NCBI GenBank assembly: GCA_009779975.1
Contig: WRAY01000004.1
Coordinates: forward strand, 1-64,000
Length of the DNA: 64,000 bases
Direction of reading: 5' to 3'
Source: Bacillota bacterium
GTDB taxonomy: Bacteria > Bacillota > Clostridia > Christensenellales > Pumilibacteraceae
Below, piece by piece: positions 8,557-19,400 of this stretch. The notes beneath the pieces were generated by a model. That model was not told the origin of the DNA and did not search any database. It saw only the letters and a list, made by a program, of their open reading frames with translations. Within the stretch, counting starts at the first letter, position 1, and every line of letters begins with the position of its first letter. The position numbers were made by a program, and so were the translations under genes.

Positions 8557-9135
8557 ATGATATCCTTACTTAACGGCACAATCGCCAATATCTCAGAAAA
8601 CTCTCTCATAATCGATGTCAATGGTGTCGGCTATGAGGTCTTTTGCACAGGTTCATGTTTGACATCTTACTCAGTGGGTGACAATGCAAAAATTTTCACT
8701 CACACCCGTGTCACACAAGACGACATTTCTCTTTTTGGTTTTTCTTCAATCCAAGAAAAAAACATGTTTCTCCGCCTTATTTCAATTTCAGGGATCGGTG
8801 CAAAAGTTGCCGTCAATGTCCTCTCATCAATGTCGGTTGCGGACTTATCAAAATTCGTAACATTCGGTGACACAACCAACATTTCCCGAATTAAAGGCAT
8901 AGGAAAAAAAACAGCGGAAAGAATTGTTCTGGAGTTGAAAGACAAAATATCGGACGAATTTAAAACTGTATTGCCTGAGAGATTAACTCAACAAAACATA
9001 GACACCGACGATGAGGCAGTAATTGCACTCATCTCTTTAGGCTACTCAAAGTCCGACGCAATTAGATCAATTGCTAAACACTTTGTTGAAGGAGCAACAA
9101 CAGAAGAACTCATCATGAAAGTCTTGAAAGGCTAA
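8557..9135 (+). CDS. ruvA: Holliday junction branch migration protein RuvA
   Basis: DNA-binding tetramer that holds Holliday junctions and loads RuvB. The start is set at the ATG of MISLLNGTIANIS (192 aa), which matches the family N terminus; the frame is open 42 codons further upstream but that part is repeat sequence. Domain I (OB fold) covers residues 1-63, helix-hairpin-helix motifs lie in LISISGIGAKVAVNVL and ISRIKGIGKKTAERIV, and domain III is the C-terminal DDEAVIALISLGYS region that contacts RuvB. The Shine-Dalgarno sequence is absent or weak. Confidence 0.96.
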   Translation: MISLLNGTIANISENSLIIDVNGVGYEVFCTGSCLTSYSVGDNAKIFTHTRVTQDDISLFGFSSIQEKNMFLRLISISGIGAKVAVNVLSSMSVADLSKFVTFGDTTNISRIKGIGKKTAERIVLELKDKISDEFKTVLPERLTQQNIDTDDEAVIALISLGYSKSDAIRSIAKHFVEGATTEELIMKVLKG

Positions 9136-9169
9136 AAAAAGAAGTAAAAAGTGAGGTCAAATTATATAC

Positions 9170-9259
9170 GCCTTCGGCTAGATTCTTCACTTCGTTCAGA
9201 ATGACTCGCTTTTTAATTTTGTGTCATCCTGAGCGAAGCGAAGGATCTAGCGATAGCGT
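9170..9259. repeat. Inverted pair of GAGCGAAGCGAAGGATCT-type repeats
   Basis: CTAGATTCTTCACTTCGTTC on the left is the inverted partner of GAGCGAAGCGAAGGATCTAG on the right, with GTCATTCTGA/TCATCCTGAG words. This word family is widespread among unrelated bacteria. A single half copy sits at 41571-41606. Confidence 0.8.
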
Positions 9260-9265
9260 AAAAAT

Positions 9266-9351
9266 GTCACGGGGACTGACTCACTGACACGAAGTGCCCC
9301 GAAGGGGTTGAGGCAATCCCTTGCCTCAATCAGAGTGCCTGTCCCCGTGAC
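9266..9351. repeat. Multi-hairpin element, copy 3
   Basis: Same as copy 1 except GAAGTGCCCC for GAAGAGCCCC and AGTGCCTG for AGTGTCTG. Outer stem GTCACGGGGAC/GTCCCCGTGAC intact. Confidence 0.85.
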
Positions 9352-9382
9352 ATGAAGTGGGTATTTGGATGTCAGATAGACA

Positions 9383-9458
9383 CTACGGGGGGCGGTCAAT
9401 GCCCGCCCGAAACAAAACTATAAAACAAACAAAACGGGCGGTCAATGCCCGCCCCTAC
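9383..9458. repeat. Two REP-like palindromes upstream of ruvB
   Basis: GGGGGGCGGTCAATGCCCGCCC and GGGCGGTCAATGCCCGCCCC, 20-odd bp apart, ending CTACAA. With the two previous elements they fill the ruvA-ruvB gap (9136-9484). Confidence 0.8.
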
Positions 9459-9484
9459 AAATCCACTAATTATTAATCGTCAAT

Positions 9485-10516
9485 ATGGAAAATCGTTTCA
9501 TCACCCCCTCAAAAAAAACAACCGATGCTGAGTTGGAAAACTCACTTCGTCCAAAGTCTCTTGAACATTATGTTGGTCAAGAGATGTTAAAGTCGAACCT
9601 AAAAGTTTTCATTGAGGCGGCAAAAGGAAGAGGTGAGCCTCTTGACCATGTTTTGCTATATGGTCCTCCGGGTCTTGGCAAAACAACTCTTGCTCACATC
9701 ATTGCGAACGAAATGGGGGCAGCATTTAGGATAACAAGCGGTCCTGCAATCGAAAGGGCTGCTGACCTTGTTTCAATCTTAACAAACCTAAATGAGGGCG
9801 ATGTTTTATTTATTGACGAGATTCACGGACTATCTAGGGCGGTCGAAGAAGTTTTGTATCCTGCGCTTGAAGATTTTTCTCTTGACATTATCATCGGAAA
9901 AGGACCTGCTGCAAGAAGCATGAGATTGGCTTTGCCTCGCTTCACGCTGGTTAGTGCAACAACAAGAGCAGGACTTTTGACAGGACCTCTTCGTGACAGG
10001 TTCGGAATAGTATGCCGGCTTGAGATGTATAACAAAGAAGAACTCTCTCAAATACTTCGCCGCTCAAGTTCAATCCTAGGACTTGAAATGAACGATGACG
10101 CATGTCTTGAACTCTCGTCAAGATGCCGCGGAACTCCGAGAATTGCCAATCGAATTCTAAAAAGAGTAAGAGATTTCGCCCAAGTTAAAGGGAAGGGGGT
10201 TCTTGATTTGGAAATTGCAAAGCATGCCTTGAGCCTTTTGGATGTTGATGAAATCGGACTTGACACAATCGACAGAACTTTTTTAAAAACAATCATCGAA
10301 AAATTTAACGGCGGTCCCGTCGGCTTAGACACTCTCTCATCCTCAATCAACGAGGACTCAGGAACGCTTGAAGATGTTGTTGAACCATATCTTATGCAAC
10401 TGGGCTTCATCGCCAAAACCCCAAGAGGAAGGGTTGCGACAATGCTCGCCTATAAACATCTGGGAATTACTCCAAAAGGCAACGCTCAAATAACATTTGA
10501 TGACATGGAAAAATAA
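9485..10516 (+). CDS. ruvB: Holliday junction branch migration helicase RuvB
   Basis: AAA+ ATPase motor of the RuvABC resolvasome. 343 aa, normal length. Walker [10 protein letters not shown] begins at residue 60, Walker B DEIH at 111-114, sensor I region SATTRAG, the arginine-finger region GPLRDRFG, and the winged-helix domain at the C terminus ([16 protein letters not shown]). No Shine-Dalgarno sequence precedes ATG 9485. The queA gene follows after a heptamer repeat. Confidence 0.98.
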   Translation: MENRFITPSKKTTDAELENSLRPKSLEHYVGQEMLKSNLKVFIEAAKGRGEPLDHVLLYGPPGLGKTTLAHIIANEMGAAFRITSGPAIERAADLVSILTNLNEGDVLFIDEIHGLSRAVEEVLYPALEDFSLDIIIGKGPAARSMRLALPRFTLVSATTRAGLLTGPLRDRFGIVCRLEMYNKEELSQILRRSSSILGLEMNDDACLELSSRCRGTPRIANRILKRVRDFAQVKGKGVLDLEIAKHALSLLDVDEIGLDTIDRTFLKTIIEKFNGGPVGLDTLSSSINEDSGTLEDVVEPYLMQLGFIAKTPRGRVATMLAYKHLGITPKGNAQITFDDMEK

Positions 10517-10587
10517 ATTACAAATTACAGTGGACAAAGGACAAAGAAGGACAATTTAATTTATCAACATTTGTAATTTGTAATTTT
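10516..10587. repeat. Heptamer inverted repeat (GGACAAA family) between ruvB and queA
   Basis: TTACAAA TTACAGT GGACAAA GGACAAA on the left, ACATTTGTAATTTGTAATTT on the right. Second copy of the family at 8321; the queA ribosome site AAAGGAT directly follows. Confidence 0.85.
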
Positions 10588-10599
10588 AAAGGATACTCA

Positions 10600-11682
10600 A
10601 TGAACAAATCTGATTTTAACTACCACCTTCCAAAGGAACTAATTGCCCAAACTCCTATTGAGCCGAGAGACCACTCTCGTCTTTTGGTTTATAATCGTAA
10701 AACCGATAAAATTGAGGACAGGCATTTCTATGATATTGTGGACTATCTTAATGAGGGAGATGCGTTAGTCATAAACACAACAAGAGTTCTTCCTGCCCGC
10801 ATTTTCGGGACACGAGTGTCTTTTGTCGGGATTTCCAAAGAGGAACAGACTGCTCGAGAGTGTGCTAAATCTAGTGAGAAAACAGGCGCTCATGTTGAAT
10901 TTCTTCTCCACAAACGCATTACAATGGACACATGGCACATTCTTTCAAAGCCTGCAAAAAGAGTAAAGACAGGCGATGTTTTCACATTCAGCGAAAAACT
11001 AAAAGCAGAAGTTTTGGAAGAGTTGCCCGACGGCGAGCGAAAAGTCAAATTCATCTATGACGGAGCATTCGAAGCGGCACTCTCTGAAGTCGGTCAAATG
11101 CCATTGCCGCCTTATATCACAAAGAAACTGGAAAATAAAGAACGCTATCAAACGGTCTATTCAAATCAAGAGGGAAGTGCAGCGGCACCTACCGCCGGAC
11201 TGCATTTTACTCCCGAACTAATGCAGAAACTCCGTGACAAGGGCGTTAATTTTGTTGAAGTTCTTTTGCATGTCGGACTGGGAACATTTTTGCCGGTAAA
11301 AACCGACAAAGTCGAAGACCACAAAATGCACGAAGAATACTTTGAAATAACCGAAGATGCTGTTGAAAAAATTAATAAAGCCAAACAAAACGGCAAAAAA
11401 GTAATAGCACTTGGAACAACTTCTGTCCGAGTCTTAGAAAGTGTTGCAAACAACGACGGAACACTCTCGGCAAAAAACGGTTTCACGGGAATATATATTT
11501 ATCCGCCCTATAAATTTAAAGCGGTTGACGCATTGATTACCAATTTCCATCTCCCTGAAAGCACCCTTATCATGCTAGTTTCCGCTTTTTCAACCCGAGA
11601 AAAAACCCTGGAAATCTATAACCACGCAGTCAAAGAAAAATACAGATTTTTCAGTTTCGGCGATGCTTCTTTGTTTTTGTAA
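10600..11682 (+). CDS. queA: S-adenosylmethionine:tRNA ribosyltransferase-isomerase QueA
   Basis: Transfers the ribosyl moiety of SAM to 7-aminomethyl-7-deazaguanine in tRNA to give epoxyqueuosine. 360 aa, slightly long for the family. Signatures: YHLPKELIAQTPIEPRDHSRL at the start, LINTTRVLPARIFGTR-like segment, AAPTAGLHFTPEL, HVGLGTFLPVK, and TNFHLPESTLIMLVSAF near the end. An extra loop of about 20 residues follows RIFGTR. It has a Shine-Dalgarno site (AAAGGATACTCA) and lies just upstream of tgt, the preceding enzyme of the same pathway. Confidence 0.97.
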   Translation: MNKSDFNYHLPKELIAQTPIEPRDHSRLLVYNRKTDKIEDRHFYDIVDYLNEGDALVINTTRVLPARIFGTRVSFVGISKEEQTARECAKSSEKTGAHVEFLLHKRITMDTWHILSKPAKRVKTGDVFTFSEKLKAEVLEELPDGERKVKFIYDGAFEAALSEVGQMPLPPYITKKLENKERYQTVYSNQEGSAAAPTAGLHFTPELMQKLRDKGVNFVEVLLHVGLGTFLPVKTDKVEDHKMHEEYFEITEDAVEKINKAKQNGKKVIALGTTSVRVLESVANNDGTLSAKNGFTGIYIYPPYKFKAVDALITNFHLPESTLIMLVSAFSTREKTLEIYNHAVKEKYRFFSFGDASLFL

Positions 11683-11688
11683 AATAAA

Positions 11689-12989
<1,301 letters not shown>

Positions 12990-12993
12990 ACGC

Positions 12994-13022
12994 TTGCAGA
13001 AATTTAAAAAATGTCATATACT
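12994..13022 (+). promoter_or_regulatory. Sigma-A promoter of rpsU
   Basis: TTGCAG (12994-12999), 17-bp spacer, TATACT (13017-13022). The leader is about 42 nt and carries the AAAGGCGGTG ribosome site. Confidence 0.8.
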
Positions 13023-13070
13023 ATATTAGCAAAATAAAGGCTCATTAAGAGTAAAGGCGGTGAAAAAAGA

Positions 13071-13253
13071 ATGTCACAAATTAAAGTTGGCGAAAACGAA
13101 AGTTTGGAAGGCGCGCTAAAACGCTTCAAACGCAAATGCCAAAAAGACAATATTATGGGCGATATGCGCCGCAAAGAACACTATGAAAAACCGTCTGTCA
13201 GAAGAAAGAAAAAGGCAGAAGCGGCAAGAAAACGCAATGCGAAAGGCGGCTAA
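13071..13253 (+). CDS. rpsU: 30S ribosomal protein bS21
   Basis: 60 aa. Matches bS21: an acidic-then-basic N terminus with [16 protein letters not shown], and a Lys/Arg-rich helix [17 protein letters not shown]. Own promoter and terminator. It binds the small subunit near the anti-Shine-Dalgarno region of 16S rRNA. Confidence 0.97.
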   Translation: MSQIKVGENESLEGALKRFKRKCQKDNIMGDMRRKEHYEKPSVRRKKKAEAARKRNAKGG

Positions 13254-13275
13254 AATTTTGCTTTGGCAAAATTTT
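13252..13275 (+). terminator. Hairpin terminator of rpsU
   Basis: AAAATTTTG-CTTTGG-CAAAATTTT begins at the stop codon. The T-run after the stem is weak, so efficiency is uncertain. Confidence 0.6.
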
Positions 13276-13293
13276 AAGTAAAAAATTAAAAAT

Positions 13294-13332
13294 AAAAAGT
13301 GCGGTCAACAACAAAAAATTGACTGCACTTTT
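13294..13332. repeat. Inverted repeat AAAAAGTGCGGTCAA
   Basis: AAAAAGTGCGGTCAA pairs with TTGACTGCACTTTT with one mismatch. It lies between convergent rpsU and the minus-strand gene and could act as a bidirectional terminator. AAGTGAA-type heptamer words continue to 13378. Confidence 0.65.
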
Positions 13333-13377
13333 AATTTATCAATATCTTTCACTTCTTACTTTTCAAATTTCACTTAT

Positions 13378-13800
13378 TTACATTCTATATCTAGATAACT
13401 CTTTATTATATCTTGCACTCATTTCTCGAAACTTTTTTGATAACTCTAAAATATAGCGTTGTTTGTTGTCATCGTCCAGTTTGTCATAGACATCGTGTTC
13501 AATCAATTTTCCAATCGGATTGATTGAATCTTCGTCATCATCGAGAATTTTGCGAACTTTTTCAAAAAATTCCTCTTCTTTCAGAACTTGTTTGTTGCCC
13601 AACTCCTTGTTCATTTCTCTCTCAAACTTTTCCTTGATTTCATCTTTGATGAGTTTTTCCATTATTGTGTTTCCGTTTTCTTTTGTCAACTCAGAACTTT
13701 TTTTCTCATGCACTTGCTGCCAATAGCCGATTTTTAGTCTATGTTTTGCTAGCAGTGCTCGCTTTTTCAACTCTGAGTAGTCTTTCTTTTGGGTTGCCAT
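13378..13800 (-). CDS. Hypothetical charged helical protein
   Basis: 140 residues, not recognised. Very rich in Lys and Glu with long predicted helices; no signal peptide or membrane span, so cytosolic. The middle holds an acidic DDDEDS patch and the end is ELSKKFREMSARYNKELSRYRM. A strong ribosome site (TAGGAGGAA, read on the minus strand) lies 10 bp before the ATG and a TATAAT (13859-13864, minus strand) about 60 bp upstream, supporting a real gene. The 268-bp gap to 14069 carries this promoter and, divergently, that of the next gene. Confidence 0.75.
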   Translation of the reverse strand: MATQKKDYSELKKRALLAKHRLKIGYWQQVHEKKSSELTKENGNTIMEKLIKDEIKEKFEREMNKELGNKQVLKEEEFFEKVRKILDDDEDSINPIGKLIEHDVYDKLDDDNKQRYILELSKKFREMSARYNKELSRYRM

Positions 13801-13989
13801 TATGTTTAAATTCCTCCTAAGTTTCTAGTGACATATGCTCATGTCTCTATTTACTCACATTATATCAAATAACAAAACAAAAATATCAAAAAAACAAAAC
13901 TCGACAAAACAAGACATATTATTTGTTTTAAGGAAATGTTGATTAATCAGCGCTTCCTTAAAAAACAAAAATTTTTCTGACTGAAACCC

Positions 13990-14018
13990 TTGACAAATCG
14001 AATAACAACAATTATACT
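13990..14018 (+). promoter_or_regulatory. Sigma-A promoter of the RCC1-type lipoprotein
   Basis: TTGACA (13990-13995), 17-bp spacer, TATACT (14013-14018); ribosome site AAGAGGAAAA before the ATG. Confidence 0.85.
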
Positions 14019-14068
14019 TATTAAAGTAAGGGTTATATCAAACACTTTAAAAGAGGAAAATAAAAATA

Positions 14069-15487
14069 ATGAAGAGAAAGATTATTGCAATTATTTTGAC
14101 ACTCAGTCTTATGATGGTTTTTGTTCCGTTTGTTGGCTGTGGAAACTCTTCGAATATCGAAGGGGTTAGATTTTCTAGTGTTGCAGCAGGGACTCATTCG
14201 TGGGGGCATAGTTTGGCAATTGACACTGAAGGCAATTTGTGGGAATGGCGGAATGTTGTCTATCGTGGTTCAGGTTGTGCTTCAGTCAGATACAGCACAG
14301 GTTTTTCTAATATATTAAGCGGAGAAGATTTCAGAGGCGGAGATATTTCAGTTGGCGGCAATCATAGTCTGGCGATTGACAGAGATGGAAATTTGTTTGC
14401 ATGGGGAAACAACGCCTATGGTCAAGTCGGCGATAGGACTTTAAGAAATCGCGCAAACCCTGTTCGTATTATTGAGGGAACACAATTTTCTTCTGTCAGT
14501 GCAGGACTTCATTTTTCTTTAGCAATAGACAGAGGCGGGAATATTTGGACATGGGGAAGAAACAGCAATGGTCAACTTGGAATAGGCAGCGGTAGCGGAG
14601 TTGTTTCAAGGCAAACAATTCCTATTAGATTGGCAGTGCCGAATGTGACATTTATTGCCGTCAGTGCCGGCGGAACACATAGTTTGGCTCTTGACAGCAC
14701 CGGAGGGCTTTGGGGTTGGGGAAACAATTTTAACGGTCAAGCAGGGACGGGGGCGGAATATCTTAACTACTTGATGCCGAGTGAATTGTTGACATCTTCA
14801 AGAAACAGAGACGATATTAATGCTCCGCAAAGAATAAAAGAGGGAACAGAATTTATTGACATCGGAACAGGCAGCACTCACAGTGCAGCCCTCGACAGCG
14901 ATGGCAATGTTTGGGCATGGGGAACTAACAGCGGAGCGCAACTGGGAGTTCAAGATTATTGGGCTGAGCCTTCTTGCAATTGGTATCCATGCAGATGTGA
15001 GCAAGAAATGGAATGTCCAATAGTATGCGGATGTGCAGACAATTGTTGTGATGAAGCAGGAGAGTGTGGGGAAGAGTGTGTCATAAGATGCTCGTGCAAT
15101 CCTTCCAACACAAGAAATGTTCCGGACTTCACAAGAAATCGTTATGCTCCTAAACGAGTCAGAATTGCTGTCGGTGAAGAGGAAGTCAGAATTGTTTCAA
15201 TTGGTGCAGGGCATCAACACACAATGGCAATCGACAATAACGGCAACCTTTGGGCATGGGGGCAAAATGGAAGCGGAAGACTTGGTAACGGTCAATTTGA
15301 AACAAGTGCAGTTCCTGTTATGTCGGCATTTGCCCAAGGAACAATAGTGAACACTTTCAGTGCAGGCTATTCTCATAATCTGGCAATTGATAATCTAGGA
15401 CATCTTTTCATGTGGGGTTCAAACCCCGGAGGAACTATCGGAGGCGGAGTGTCCGCCCCTAATATCACGCCGTATAGACTTACCTGA
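14069..15487 (+). CDS. Lipoprotein with RCC1-type beta-propeller repeats
   Basis: 472 residues. A lipoprotein signal ends in FVGC (Cys24). Seven or so RCC1-like blades follow, each with a pattern like SAGxxHSLAIDxxGNLWAWGxNxxGQLG. RCC1 repeats form a seven-bladed propeller; in bacteria they occur in secreted proteins of mostly unknown role. Residues about 303-344 interrupt the propeller with a loop holding 12 cysteines in roughly 41 residues (including CRC, CGC, CC and CSC), which could bind metal or form disulfides. The N-terminal region of the 2029-aa protein at 16404 shows related RCC1 motifs. TGA is used as a stop here. Confidence 0.88.
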   Translation: MKRKIIAIILTLSLMMVFVPFVGCGNSSNIEGVRFSSVAAGTHSWGHSLAIDTEGNLWEWRNVVYRGSGCASVRYSTGFSNILSGEDFRGGDISVGGNHSLAIDRDGNLFAWGNNAYGQVGDRTLRNRANPVRIIEGTQFSSVSAGLHFSLAIDRGGNIWTWGRNSNGQLGIGSGSGVVSRQTIPIRLAVPNVTFIAVSAGGTHSLALDSTGGLWGWGNNFNGQAGTGAEYLNYLMPSELLTSSRNRDDINAPQRIKEGTEFIDIGTGSTHSAALDSDGNVWAWGTNSGAQLGVQDYWAEPSCNWYPCRCEQEMECPIVCGCADNCCDEAGECGEECVIRCSCNPSNTRNVPDFTRNRYAPKRVRIAVGEEEVRIVSIGAGHQHTMAIDNNGNLWAWGQNGSGRLGNGQFETSAVPVMSAFAQGTIVNTFSAGYSHNLAIDNLGHLFMWGSNPGGTIGGGVSAPNITPYRLT

Positions 15488-16102
15488 CTTTGTCGTGTCT
15501 CAAATCTTGTATGGATGGGATAGTAGTGTCGCCTTGCATGAAAAGAATTCGTCAAGATAACTGTGGGGGCTGTCTTAGTGACCGCCCGCACAATTTGAAA
15601 CGACAACTACGAACCCACTTTCTCAAAAAATGAACCAACAAACTTTTACTTGCTTTGATATGTTATGTGTGATAATCGAATAACATTGTGCGAATATTAA
15701 TAATTGCTCCTACAGTATTCTGTCATGCTTCAAAAAATATAGTGGCAGAACTCTGCTGACTGCATCTTGAAAAAATATTCATTATCAAAAAAACTTCCAT
15801 TCCGGCGGTCGCTAACTGCCCATTTTTTTTTATGTCTTTTGAATATCTCGCAATAAAAATATTGTTTAATGGGGGGGACGCTTGTCTGACGAACAAAGTT
15901 TAGGATAGCCGAACCCATTATCAAATAACGAGTCAATACGATATATGTTGTGCATGGATAAATCCCCATTAAAAATTTGTTAAAAAATGAACTCCAAAAA
16001 ATTATTTAACAAAATATGGCAAAAAACGCACAAAAACTACATTTTTTGTTCACAATTTGTTTAAAAAGTTTTAAGTTTTTTATGAAAACATGTAAAAAAT
16101 CA

Positions 16103-16131
16103 TTGACTTGTGTAGAATTTTGTTATATAAT
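16103..16131 (+). promoter_or_regulatory. Sigma-A promoter of the giant scaffold cluster
   Basis: TTGACT (16103-16108), 17-bp spacer, TATAAT (16126-16131). It lies 270 bp before the 2029-aa gene, leaving a long leader that includes a heptamer inverted repeat. Confidence 0.85.
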
Positions 16132-16280
16132 GTGGCTATGTGTGTAGTGGGAGAACTCACAAATATGTGAACAAAGTGTGAATAATTATGAACGATTGTT
16201 AATATATTTAAATTAAACACTAAACAAAGCATTATTAAATCTTTATATGCACAAATTACATATAACTGTATGTTTATTTA

Positions 16281-16383
16281 TAGTGGTTTGTGGTTAGTTA
16301 ATGTTGATTGGGTAAGGAGAAAATTTTTTTGACAAAAAAATTTAACTAACCACTAATCACCAACCACTAATCACCAACTGCCA
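16281..16383. repeat. Heptamer inverted repeat (GGTGATT family) in the 5' leader
   Basis: GTGGTTTGTGGTTAGTTAATG on the left and CTAACCACTAATCACCAACC plus CACTAATCACCAACTGCC on the right. The A/T loop includes TTTTTTTGACAAAAAAATTTA. It ends 20 bp before the start codon, so it would fold in the mRNA near the ribosome site (AAGGAAAA). Confidence 0.8.
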
Positions 16384-16403
16384 CCAAAACAAGGAAAAAA
16401 ACT

Positions 16404-19400
16404 ATGAACACAAAATCATCTTTCATCCACAATAAAAAACGAAGGTTAGCGCTATTTTGTTTTATTGCGTTATTTGTTGTTATGTCTATTTTCACAATGG
16501 GCAATTTTAGTGTTGGATTTATCCAAACAGAAGCGGCTGAAAATCGTTTGATTTTTGTTCAAGTTGAAGCAGGCGAAGATTTTGCAATCGGACTGACCAT
16601 TGACGGTGAGTTATATGGCTGGAGTTTAACAAGAGAGCAAACAACATTTAATCAAAACATTAATCATATATTTTCAGGAGACGATGAATTTGAATACACA
16701 AGAAGAATGTGGAACTACACATTAGGTGATTTTTATCCGGGCATACCAACAAGAATTCCTGTTAACTTTAGAGAAATGCGTTCAAGTCCAAGTTCATACG
16801 GAGGCTTGGCAATCGGTTCGGTTAACACAATAACAAACGACAGAATTGTTCAAATCGCAGCAACAAGAACAGCGGCAGCATTTGTCACTGACAGAGGTTT
16901 TGTCTACACTTGGGGAATTGATGTTCCAAACATGGGGGTAGAAACAGAAGTTATGGAAAGGGGACTGCATCTTCCTTGGCAAAGCGGATTGCTTCACAGA
17001 AATGTTTTAGCGCGAAGTGAGAGCAGAGAAACTCCCGGAGAAGGTTTAGTCGGCGGTATTAATGAATACTTCCCAATGAGTCAGCCTTCATTTTTTGTTC
17101 CTGATTTAATTGACTTTAGAACTTTTAGATATTTTGATGCAGCTGGAAGACATGCCAGCGGAAGTGATACATTTGGAATTGCAATAGACAACAACAATAT
17201 GGAAAATGACATTGGTGCCCGCGCTCGTCGTGCTGTCAGCATTTGGGGCGGAACGGATAACTTTGTTGTTCAGCGCCATGACGGTCAATTTGCCGCTTGG
17301 GGCAATTTGACTTATATGCAAATACCTGATGACACATTCCGTCCTCAGCCATGGAGTGCAGGCACACCGGTGTCTCACTTGGGAGTAATGGGCGGTAGCG
17401 TTATTGCAGGAGCAGGTTATCTTGCCCATATCAACGGAAACGCTCTTTCAATTCAAGGACGCAATTACCATATTCCTTATTTTGGCGCTCAAGGTATTCC
17501 TTTGGGTGCGGGAGCAGGAGCGTTTTTTGAACGCAACACTTCCCATAATCCGGGTCACACGCTCTATGGAAATTTCAATCAAGGATTTTTCCCGTTAATA
17601 AATGCAAACGGTCAAGATATTTTAATGACTTTTGACGGGGCGGCAGGTGATTATTACTTGCATTGGGACTTTGACGACAATCCATTGTCTTATGATTTTG
17701 GAACATATCGTCAATCAGGCTTTCGCCGCAGACCGGACAATCCGGTGGCAATCAGAAATGCACTATTCAGTGATTTCCAAACAACAGGCGTTGCTGTTCG
17801 TTCAACTAATCCGGCAGTTCCTTTCTTTGCGGGCAGGGCAGACCAAGATTTTGCTGACGCAAGACTGCGTATGCAAAACAACACCTCTGCGAATGTTGCC
17901 CTTGGAAACGGCATAGTTTATTTTATAGATTCAACTAACAATGTCCGCTTTTTCGGAACAGACTATAATCTTGGCCATAGAGTATCTTCCGGGCATGTTC
18001 CTGCAAATCAAACTTCATTCACAGGCTTGCCGAACGCTTTTAACGCAAGACAAGTTGTCGCAGGACAAGTGCCGCTAGGCAGCAATGTTTTGTTATCAGA
18101 TGATTTCTTTGTTCCCGGAACAGGAAACAGAGAGGCATATGACACTTTGTTCAGACGAGGAGGAGATATGTTGCTAGGGGACGGAACCAGCGATCCATGG
18201 AATTGGGGTCATAGTTACGGGGATTCTCCAAGTCAAGAAGGAAGGGGCGTATTCAACAATGTCACTAACCGTTTGAGCATGAACTCAATTTTGTATGACC
18301 GTTCTGACGAGGCGCATATTTCTGCGGCACTTAGAAATGACGGACTTCAAGTTTGGGCATGGAACAGAGACGGAGACAGCACCGGCAACATGCCGGCGTT
18401 TTCCGGCGGAGCAGTTCATTTTCACAATTTCAGACTATCACCTAATCATCAAATTTCAACAATAACTTCAGGATATGGCAACAATCTTTTTGCCATCTCT
18501 TCTCAAGGCGTTATGTTTCGTATTCAATGGGAATATGACTTTGAATATAATGGCGTCACAGGATTTTTTGTTGCTCGTGCAATCGCTGACTTCCAAGATG
18601 AAAACGAAGGCACTCTTACCGGTTGGCAAACAACAGGATTGTCAAATGCACTAAGAGCTGACTTTAGAGTTAATGTCACTTGTGAGGACAACATCGGCCG
18701 CAGTTTGGGCGAGATTGCAACTGATAATGCCGTTAGAGTTCATATTGGATATTTAACTCCGGGAAACGGTATTTCACCTCATGACTTAACAAGATTGGGT
18801 TTTGGTGCGGAAAGATACGGACTAAGTTCCGGCAGATTTAGTGACTATGAAGAAAGTAAACTCGGTCATGCCTATAGATTGCTAACCGCTCCTTCAATGA
18901 CAAATCATGTGCCTTTTAATGCTATTGATTTGAATGTGACAGAAATTGATGCCAACAATCCAATTCAACCGCTTGTTCCGATTGGACAATTCGGCATGTT
19001 TTTGAAAGGAGGCAATGCAAATCAATTGGGAGAGAGAATGCCTCTTAATCCTTTTAATAATCAATTTTTTTCAATTAACATTAACCCTTTGGGAGGCTCA
19101 ACAAATCGAATTTTAAATTTTGATATAACTCCAAATCAATCAACTCAAAACGAAATAATAAGACTTGTGTTTTGGATTGGCAGAGTTGACAATATTGCAG
19201 CAATGGGCTTTGATGACGTTGACCTGATTGTCTATGAAGCAAGACCTGTTGTTTTGGATATCTACATCGGCAACACTCCTTTTGATGTTGTTTGGAACGA
19301 TGAGTTTTTAACAGATGACGGAAACTTTATTGACGGAAACTCAAGAGTTCCGCTTCTTGACCCAAATGTGACTTATGGCAGACACTATTCAGTTGCAGTC

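Larger units (their letters stand above)
15488..16403. other. Long intergenic region with decayed repeats and a leader
   Basis: No credible gene. About 15563-15592 holds a REP remnant (GTGGGGGCTGTC, then GTGACCGCCCGCACAATT), followed by the same type of linker as at 7300 (ACGAACCCAC...AACGAACCAACAAA is decayed here). A second decayed REP-linker piece lies at about 15870-15945 (CGAACCCATTATCAAATAAC). From 16000 on the DNA is A/T-rich, with the promoter at 16103 and a leader of about 265 nt for the 2029-aa gene. Confidence 0.6.

Noticed and set aside
15730-15969. 79-codon minus-strand frame in the 15.5-16.4 kb gap
   Set aside because: No motif, no ribosome site, overlaps decayed repeat DNA.
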